Assembly: GCA_037176725.1 (NCBI GenBank)
Contig: JAZBRS010000050.1
Span: 19,796,001 to 19,860,000 of the forward strand
Reading direction: 5' to 3'
DNA from: Posidonia oceanica
Taxonomy: Eukaryota; Streptophyta; Magnoliopsida; Alismatales; Posidoniaceae
Length of the DNA stretch: 64,000 nucleotides
Shown here: positions 56,319-64,000 of the stretch, one piece after another
Layout: every line of letters begins with the position of its first letter
How positions within the stretch are numbered: position 1 is the first letter of the stretch
Position numbers and translations under genes: made by a program
The notes under the pieces: generated by a model
What the model saw: only the letters and a program-made list of their open reading frames with translations
Database searches by the model: none
What the model was told of the DNA's origin: nothing

Positions 56319-57481
56319 TAAGTTCTAAGAGTATCTCTTTCTCAAAAGAAGGATTCGTGATGTCGAAAGAGTGTATATATTCCGCTGCTTGGCCCTGGTG
56401 ACACTTCAGGATGGTCACGCTTACTCGAGTATTCTTGTAGCCTCGGTGCGCGACCTCTGTCCTGGCAACTTCTTCTGTCTGCTCTGGCTTGACTGATTCT
56501 GCTGAGTGCTCTGCTGATGCTGCTGAGGGCCCCGCTGATTCTGTCACTGATACTGCTGATGGCCATGCTACTGAGGCTGCTGACGTTCTGTTACTGATTC
56601 TGCTTTCTGTTCTGTTACTGCTACTACTTGGACTACTAGTGCTTCCTCCTCTGAGTCTTCTAGTGTGCTTGTGGAGGTTATGCCAGACTGGTAGCTGATC
56701 TGGGCACTGCCGCTTGTTACACTGCCTGAGTGAGGCATGTGCTGCACAAACCACCTAGACCTGCCTTCTGGTTGCAGAGTAATGAGCTCATCTGGTCTTC
56801 TTCCAGGACCATGATAGAGGCATGGTCTTCTTGCAGAGGAGGGTCCGTAGCCACGGCTTTCCCTTTCCTTTCTACGGCTTGGTGCTCTGCCAGGTCTTCT
56901 ACTATCGACTTTAGCTGTTCCTGATAAAGTAGCTCTAAGTCGGACATCCATGAATCGACCTGGGCTTCTACCGCCACTCCTTCCTCCTCATCCAAGGGTG
57001 AGTCAACGTAGTAGGCGCCAGGGGCCTGCGGCTCTGGCCCGGCTGCTAGATGGATTGCTGCCCTTGGTATTTGCATGGTCTGGCCCACGGGCGTGCCTGA
57101 TTGCGGCAGCTTCAGCATCGGAGGTCCAAACAGACTGGTCAGCGGGGCCGCAGATGGGTACGCTGCCAGGGTCACTGTTGCAATTGGAGGGCAGGCAGAG
57201 GTGTTCTTCTGAGGGCCCAAGGGCTGAGAGACTATGGTGCTCAACTCGTCCTCTACATCTGGTTGTGACTGTGAGAGTGCGGCCTTTGATGCTATGGGGG
57301 CCTGCCACGAAAGTTGCTATTTTGCGGCAGGAGGATGTGAAGCGGACTGCGCCGGCTGCATTCTCGGTGATGCGGCTGCTGAAGTGGGCCGAGTCGCGCT
57401 GCTGACTGAATTCACTGACTGTCCCTCCAGAGAGGGTGACAGCGGTACTGATGCGACTACGACCGCAGGTAGCCTGCTTGA
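56319..57481 (-). pseudogene. Linker region between protease and RT of element A
   Basis: Minus-strand frames are Ser/Ala/Glu-rich (SAGPSAASAEHSAESVKPEQ, GAYYVDSPLDEEEGVAVEAQ, MVLEEDQMSS). No domain is recognised. Frame changes near 56720 and 57240 break it. Tat elements often carry long variable linkers here. Confidence 0.6.
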
Positions 57482-59064
57482 TTATGCTTGAAGGAGTGTC
57501 TCTGACTTCTGAGCTGCCGCCGCTGCTTGTCCTTGTGATGCAGATGTAGCTGCAGAAATGTAAGAGCTTCTCAATTCTGCCACAGGGTCTGCTGAATTGT
57601 CTACGGTGTCTGCTGAAGGTAGAGCCAAACAAAGTGACCGTGGCGCCTCTGTGCTGACCAAAGCTTTGCCATCAGTTGGGACTGCCTCTACTGCGCCAGA
57701 CTGCTCCTCATCCAAGTAGTAGTCCTCAATGCAGACCCAATCTTCTACCGGCACCGTGGCTTGATCATCAGTTGATCCCAGAACTCCTGCACTAGTAAAG
57801 TTAGTGAGGTCTCTGGGGATGGTTGATTCCTGATCCTTCAGCTGAAAGCAATGATCTTCATTGGGCTTGGGCTCATAACCGAGGCCTTCAGATTTCCTCC
57901 GCTCCACTGCCACGATCGGCTCTGCGATTCTCTGGCCGTGACGCCCGAGCGGTGTACCCTTTATGTAACCCCACCTGTGACATACATTCTCGACCATTCG
58001 AAAGGGGTTGTTGTGAACGGCCAAGGAGTTGGCGCATTCAAGATTAGGAATGAAGTTAACCGGCTCACACCGATTAACGTGATACAAAGCTTCAGAAGTC
58101 TCAAAGTCAAAAGGGATAGTTTGTGAAGAGACGGGGGAGACTGCCTCGATCCGGTCCTTGTCAAAGTTCTCCGCCATGACGACAATGACATCATCGCCGT
58201 GACGGTACTTTATCATTCGATGGAGGGTCGAGGGAAGGACCTGATGCTTGTGGAGCAAGGGCGCCCAAGTAGAAAGTTAAAGTTTGGCTTCAAGTCGACG
58301 ACATAGAATTCTACATCGAATACGACCGGGCCAATGGCAAGAGGAATAATCAGGATCCCCAGAGTGTCATGGTGGGTGTTGTCAAAAGCTGTCATTCCTT
58401 TCACGGCTGGTGTGATATCCTCGGCTTTGAATCCGAGCTTAGTTGCAGTACGCAATGGGCAGACATTAAGGCCTGACCCGTTATCAACCAGCGTTAGAGG
58501 AATACGAAAGTTTTTGAACTGAACCGTGACGAACAGGGGTTGGTTGTGATTAATCCCCGCCGGAGACAGCTCATCACTCGTAAAAGAGATGACATGGGGC
58601 TCCGCAATCATCCCTACCATGCTTTCCAAAGCTGAAGGCTCAATAGATTGGGACACACGGGCGGCTTAGAACATGCGAAGAAAAGCCTCGCGGTGTTCGG
58701 CAGAGGTGTGGATTAGGTCCCAAATGTAAATGTCAGCTTTGACCTTCTTAAGTTGAGAGGTTATGTCAGCTTTGGGTTGGTTTTTCTTGGCAGCAGGAGG
58801 GGTAGTCACGGGAGGTTGGGTTGCTACAGGTTGGGCAGGGATTTGGCTTGCTACAGGTAAGTTAGAGGCTGGATCTGCTATGGGTTGGTTAGAGGCTGGG
58901 GGCATAGCAGATTCAGGATAGTTTGGCCTAACTACCGGTGCTGGGGGTCTGTAGACCCTCCCCGATCGCGTTGCTTCCGCACACATTTCTGTGGCGTAGT
59001 TGTAAGGGACGCGATGGGTGTCTAGGATTAAATCAATAACCACAGGAGCACGTGCTGCGAGCAC
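57482..59064 (-). pseudogene. Protease region of element A
   Basis: The leading part (VVIDLILDTHRVPYNYATEM, then RSGRVYRPPAP, LKKVKADIYIWDLIHTSAEH) is the lead-in typical of Tat gag-pro. The retropepsin domain at 58656-58213 has IPLTLVDNGSGLNVCPL with its DNGS active site at about 58485, and FNFLLGRP at the end. A frameshift near 58250 leads into KHQVLPSTLHRMIKYRHGDD. A C-terminal acidic segment (VEDWVCIEDYYLDEEQSGAV) ends at 57482. The stop at 58666 separates lead-in from protease. Confidence 0.85.
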
Positions 59065-59145
59065 AGGAGGGGTTACAGGGGGACCTACTGGATATTAAGG
59101 TCTATCTAAATGGTAAGGTTGTTGGGGTGGGAAGGCAGGAGTTGG

Positions 59146-61682
59146 CTAAGGTCTGCCTAAAAGTTGCACAGGGGATTCTAGCTGAGGCCGCCTTAAGAGG
59201 TGGACAGGGGATCTAGGCTGGGCCCTAGCTAGGAGGTGTACTGGGGGTTGAGCCTGAGGAAGCACAGCAAGGGGCGCGAAGGGGCGCTTCGGCCTGGCAC
59301 GCGGTTGGATCATGTGAACTCCCGACTCGGAGCCGGCAACAGCCGCAAGATAGAGATTAACAGGGAAAGGCTCAGAGATATCAGAGATCAGATCAGAGGG
59401 GTCTATTACAGATGTAGTAGGCCCAGAAGGAAAGACAGAGTGAATGCCTAAGGTTCCCGTCCCTCCCGGATAAGAGTGCTCCGGTAGAGGTTGGCGGACA
59501 ACGCCAGAATGAGGGGAAACAATTGAATGAGCAGATGCATGAGTGTGTGCTTGAGTGGATGCCTCGTGCATGTCAATCACAATCGTTTCCGATTTGATTA
59601 AGTCCTGAATTGCGTTCCGCAAGGAGTAGCAATTATCCGTCGAATGCCCGACACTTCGATGGAAATTGCAAAAGAGGTTCGCCTTAAACCAATGCGGCAA
59701 GGGATTTGAGGGTGGGCGAACCTCCGGGAACTTCAGGAGCGATGCAACCTTTGGCAAGATGGTCGTGAGCAGTTCCACCAGTAGGGCGAACTTCAGCTTC
59801 TCAATGGGTGCCCTTCTTTGCCTCTGGTATGAGCCTTGCTGAACTGGTGCGGTGGGGTAGACCGGTCTAGCGGTGGTTGTGATTTGTGGTGTGGGTGGAT
59901 TCCTAGGTGCAAGAGCATACACCATCTCAGCTGGAGCAGGCCGGGACGGCAAGTGAACAGGCACAGTAGGGGAGTCGACGAATGCAACAGCGGTCTTCGG
60001 AGCATCTTTCTTCTTGGGACGGTTGCTGCTGCTGCTGCTGTTGTTGTTGGAAGCGTTGTTGTTGGCAGTGTTACTGCTGATCGCGGCCTGCTTAGCGAAC
60101 GCAGAGAGAGCTGGGAAGTTGCCACTCCGCAGAGAACTCTCCATGCGCACTCCAGCTCGGATAAGTGCTGCAAAAGTAGTGACAGGTTGAATGCTAAGCA
60201 GAGCCCCGAGAGATGGCTGCGCCCCTTTGATAACGATCTCAATAGAGTCCTCGTCAGAGGGTCTATCTCGAACCTGTGAAGCAAGGGCGCGCCAGCAGCC
60301 GACGTACTCCCCGAACAATGCTCGCTGGGATTCTGCTTGGTTGCGATCAAGTCCGCCCGCTTTGGGACTAGATCGAGGTTGAAGGAGTATTATTCCAGGA
60401 ACGCCTGACTGAGGTCGTTCCAAGTCTTGATAGCTGACATATCAAGCGATGTGAACCACTTGAGTACCGGCCCGGTCAAGCTCTTCTGGAACAGGCGGAT
60501 AAGCAACCTCTCGTCAGCCTGAAGCTGAGCGAGATCACCGCAATACGCCTTCAGGTGTGCAACGGGGCAGCCCCTACCATTGTATTTGTCGAAGTCCGGG
60601 ATTTTGAACTTCGGAGGGAGTACCGCCTCTGGAAAGTAACAGAGGTCCCGGAATTGGTAGGTCTGATGCTCAGTACCCTGCACTAGTCGTAGTGCCTTTT
60701 CCAAGACATCCATCCAATTATTGATGGGGTCTGGATTTGCTGCCATAAGAGAGGGATCGGCAGGGGTAGTGAGCACATACGCCGAATGGTTCGCACCAAA
60801 GTGCTCCTCCGGATCTACCATAGCGTCGCTTGGTGGAGCAACGGGATGGCCGGCGTATCCGTGCTGGGGAACTGTGTATGCAGGGATGTAGGCAGGGTTC
60901 TGGGCCTGATGCAAGGGAGGAGGGTAGATGACATGCTATGCTGTGGGAGGGGTAGGATGCTGGAGCACCAGTTCCTGCACAGGCGGGGTGCCAAACAGCG
61001 AGCCAGTAAGGTACTGGGCTCCAGCCAGCCCAACGGACTGACCACCAGGGGGAAGAGGAGCATGCTGTGCTAAGTGTTGTGCCGAAGGAGGCGGTAAACG
61101 GGCCCCCATCGTCGAAACCGTGAGCAGTTGAGGCGATGGTCGAGGTGGAGGTGTAGAGGTAAATGCATGAAATGCAGGAACTGGCCTCAAAGGAACCTCA
61201 GGAGCGACAGGAGTACAGGAGGGACGAACCGATAGAGCCATGCCCTGCAGTCTCTGGGCAAGTTCCATCAGGTACTGGTACTGAGCCTCAAGCGTTCCGT
61301 CAGCGGGAACGCTAAAGTGCAGTGCCGGCGAAGATTGAGAAGCAAATGGCACGGACACAAACTGTCCGGGAGGAATAGGTACTATAGTAAAAGTCGCAGC
61401 AGTGGTAGGAGGGATGTCAAAGGCGACGTATCCCTACGAAGGAGGGGGTAATGGCGTCTCCAAAACGCGAGTAACGGTCATCAAGATAGACTCGGTGACC
61501 GGATCCGGAGGAAGAGTAGCTTGCCAGTGTCCCGGGACATATTGAGATACCAGAGGCGTCAGGGGAGGAAACCCTGGTGTCGGAAGGGGAAGAAAGGGGA
61601 CAGAAGGAGCAACCGGAGGGACCGGAGCGGAAACACCTTCTGTGACAGGAGTAAAGAGAGGCTCACTGACGTACTGGGCCAT
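59146..61682 (-). pseudogene. Gag of element A
   Basis: Start ATG at 61682 (MAQYVSEPLFTPVTEGVSAP). A Pro-rich N-part contains YQYLMELAQRLQGM near 61270. The capsid core at 60690-60390 reads YQFRDLCYFPEAVLPPKFKI, CPVAHLKAYCGDLAQLQADE, LLIRLFQKSLTGPVLKWFTS. After a frameshift near 60340 come DRPSDEDSIEIVIKGAQPSL, a degenerate knuckle FCNFHRSVGHSTDNC near 59690, and a tail ending in PVHLL/PVQLL repeats (about 59220-59150). Stops at 61434 and about 60933 and the frameshift disable it. A poly-Asn/Ser stretch (59990-60070) reflects a GTT/GCT trinucleotide run. Confidence 0.88.
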
Positions 61683-63004
61683 TGCTAACCTAGAGCGTGT
61701 GAGAATAGGACTGCGACGTGTATGCAAAGAGCGATTCCTAATAGGAGCTATCGTCGCAAAGGCAGATAGCTCAGAAAGAGAATGGTCGCGAACAAGGTCG
61801 CAACAGGGGTGTCAGAAAGGGACAGTACTCGAGCTCTAGCAAGGGGAACTCGCTTACCGATCACTGCTGACACAAGCAGAGACAATCAAGGATTAAAAAC
61901 TAAAAGACAGATGCAAATGAGTTAAGTTAGATGGCATGAATGATATGTATGCTTTCTAGTATGCCCCCCTCACCTATCTAGTGTATCCTAGTAGGTGATC
62001 TACTTCGGGTATCCCCAGGTATACGGGTCACCGACTCAGGTCAGAAAAAGTAGGCTCCCTGTCGAACTCCTAGCCAGAGCTGAGGAAATAACAGGGTAGT
62101 GCATTGGTGGCCCTAACCCTGCCAAAGCATGGGCAGTACTCTCCACTACACCAACACGACCCCTGGACAAGGGGAACAGACCGACTGACTTGGCCCACGC
62201 TAGAAGCGGTGGAACAAGAGGTCGGAACCGTCCTTCGCTGACTAGTAGGTGGACTCAGATGAGAAGAATGCATGCCCTATATGATGCTTATGCAAATGCT
62301 TAAAGTTTTTTATCTTGCGCATTTTATTAACCCAAGGGGGTGCAGGATTATTTGAAGTCTCTAGTTGCTCCTAGAAGTCCTTTTTACTTGCCATTTTTAG
62401 TTAACCACAGGGAGAGCAAACAGTCTCTACTATCCTAGGCATGGTATGTGCAAAAGGGAAGAAAATCAATCAAACATGGCGAGCAAACAGCATACAACAG
62501 AGCAAAAGGCAAGTGCATAGCATGTGCGGGTGTTTGTGAGCATGATAGTGAAGAGAAACATTCATCATGTCGAAAGGCATATATACAGGGCATGTGCGTG
62601 TGTAGTGACATAGCAAGTGTGTAAAAGAAGCATTCATCATTCAAAAAGCATGTATTGTTGCCAAACAAGTATGTAGACATGCATTGTGCAGGAAATAAAG
62701 CAATAATAAGCAAGCAAGATAAAGAAAGTAAAGACAGGTAAGCTATAAAGCAAATAAGAGCAGAAGCAAGGAAATAGGCAAGTAAACAAGCAGATTAGAC
62801 AGAGCAGAGCAAGACAGAGCAAAAATCAAGGCAAAAGCAGCCGAGAGGGGTGCAAAACCCAAGCAAAGTAGCCATAAGGCGACTCGCCAGGATTCAGCAC
62901 AGAAGAGCAAGCAAAACAGGCAAAAGAGGCACAAAGGCACAAAGGCAGACAAGGAAAGCAAATCCCAAGTGGCGAAAAAGCCAAAGCGAAAGCCGGAGTC
63001 TGTC
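61683..63004 (-). other. 5' leader of element A
   Basis: Untranslated region between primer site and gag, about 1.3 kb. It is alignable with the leader of C in its gag-proximal half and with the 154-bp interior of B next to the primer site. Rich in AAGCAAGCA/GCAAAAGG words; no frame of note. Confidence 0.7.
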
Positions 63005-63022
63005 TATCCCCAGCGGAGTCGC
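63005..63022 (-). promoter_or_regulatory. Primer-binding site of element A
   Basis: TGGCGACTCCGCTGGGGA on the minus strand, one base after the 5' LTR end, differing at one position from that of element B. Confidence 0.87.
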
Positions 63023-63023
63023 C

Positions 63024-64000
63024 ACTGTAGTAATCCCGGTGTTCAGATCGTCCATGCACATTGTCAAAGCTCGCATGCACCGATCAGAATCAGGCTCACT
63101 ATAAGCGGCTATGTCCGAGGAGGAAAGCTCAACTCGAAAACACTTGAAACAGAGGAGAAAAGATAAGAAAAGGAGAAGATAAGACAATTCAGAGTCGCCA
63201 CCGTGTCTATTATCGGGAGACAAGGAAAATCGGGGAAATGCGTGGATTAATACGCAAAACCAAGCAAAGGGTGCAATGCGAAGCAATGCAAAGGAAAACA
63301 AATGCAAATGATATGACTCATGCCTAGGATAAGGGCAATATGGTCATTACAGGCCAAAAGACTGGGCAAGGACTACTGTTACGTGCGGGGAAGGTGTTAG
63401 GCACCCCCGACACGCCCGAGAATCGGTCTTTCTAGGCTTACGCTCGCATACGCAGGGAAATCAGGTTTGAATGCCTAAGTGCCAATGAATGCCTATATGA
63501 ATGCTCATAGGTGTGCTCTAAGTGGTGGGATGCAATGCAGGGAAGTAAACGTGCAGTCTAAGCGCTCAGCAACGCTGTCTGTGTTCCAAACCGGTCGAAA
63601 CCTGGCTTGTGAGAACTCTAGGCAGTAAGCATCACTGTCCTATATGCAAATGCAAGCGGAAAAGCAAAACGGCGGTAAAACCAAGTAACGCGAGCGACAT
63701 GCAAAAGAAAACAACATAAAATACGCAAAGCGATGCGAGAAACAGAAGCGGCACGCGAAACGGTCTAAGAAAACAAGATCGGCACGCAAAACGGTGCGAG
63801 AAAACAAAGCAGCATGCGAAACAGTGCAGAAAACAAAGCCACCACGCAAAACGGTGCAAGAAACAGAAGCAGCACGCGAAACGGTGCAAGAAAGCAAAGC
63901 ATGCATGCAAAATGGTGCCAAAGACAGAGCGGACACGCAAAACAGTGCCAAAGACAGAGCGGGCACGCAAAATAGTGCCAAAAGGAAAGCAGGCATGCAA
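63024..64000 (-). repeat. 5' LTR of element A (partial)
   Basis: Matches 43548 onward of the 3' LTR with scattered substitutions and a 10-bp deletion near 63305. Includes the shared module (63370-63436), the primer-site-like 11-mer (63190-63200) and the ACGCAAAACGGTGC array from about 63730 to the edge. Confidence 0.88.

Larger units (their letters stand above)
43548..64000 (-). mobile_element. Element A: large Tat/Ogre-like Ty3-gypsy element, open at the right edge
   Basis: Minus-strand element: 5' LTR (63024 to beyond 64000), primer site, leader, gag, protease, linker, RT, RNase H, archaeal-type RNase H, integrase, an extra DUF7745-like ORF, minisatellites, polypurine tract and 3' LTR (43548-47500). 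If the 5' LTR is as long as the 3' one (3953 bp), the whole is about 23.4 kb, in the range of Ogre elements. It sits inside element B (left pentamer CCACC at 43543-43547). The LTR pair differs by scattered substitutions and a few short indels in the 980 bp that can be compared. All coding parts carry stops or frameshifts. Confidence 0.9.

Overview
The window is nuclear DNA from a flowering plant. It has spliced genes with GT-AG introns whose products are plant-specific (a mitochondrial CRM-domain splicing factor, an ATP-dependent NAD(P)H-hydrate dehydratase, a DICER-LIKE 3 helicase segment, a gamma-carbonic-anhydrase-like relic), and more than half of it is LTR retrotransposon. I cannot fix the species. 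GC-rich first exons and very large Tat/Ogre-type Ty3-gypsy elements are compatible with many eudicots, magnoliids or monocots.

Left third (1-29651), gene-bearing. A CACTA-like terminus (109-300) is followed by a decayed fragment of a gamma-carbonic-anhydrase-like subunit gene (600-872). Next come eight splice-compatible exons of a DCL3-like helicase (2808-6259) with no N-terminal ATPase exons and no PAZ or RNase III exons, and a decayed GRF zinc-finger gene on the minus strand (6724-7166). Two apparently intact genes then diverge from a shared promoter of about 850 bp (14341-15191): a minus-strand mitochondrial CRS2-associated-factor-2-type intron-splicing factor (5 exons, 361 codons, 8617-14340) and a plus-strand NAD(P)H-hydrate dehydratase (11 exons, 366 codons, 15192-26687). 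Intron 8 of the latter is 7.56 kb long. It holds a TG-microsatellite-bearing element and a complete but dead antisense Ty1-copia element (20571-25510) with 137-bp LTRs and near-matching 5-bp flanks.

Right two thirds (29652-64000), a nest of Tat/Ogre-like gypsy elements. Element C (minus, from 29652) carries gag but no pol in the part seen and contains a solo LTR (33955-35270). It is interrupted at 40133 by element B (plus; a 3.24-kb LTR, a primer-binding site and 154 bp of interior). B is interrupted at 43548 by element A (minus; 3.95-kb LTR, over 20 kb seen, running off the right edge). A has leader, gag, protease, RT, two RNase H domains, integrase and a downstream DUF7745/plant-mobile-domain-like ORF. 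Every coding part is damaged, including an integrase with Lys at the catalytic Glu position.

The most unusual features are non-coding. The LTR of C carries a spaced array of near-perfect 18-bp palindromes around TTACGTAA. The LTRs of A, B and C share a GGTGYYTAACACCTTCC-type module and a second copy of the first 9-11 nt of the primer-binding site. The A and B LTRs hold long arrays built on TGCATTTAGGTCC. The 3' interior of A carries three successive families of short dyad-containing minisatellites. No new protein system was found; the undescribed part, if any, lies in these repeat-built control regions.
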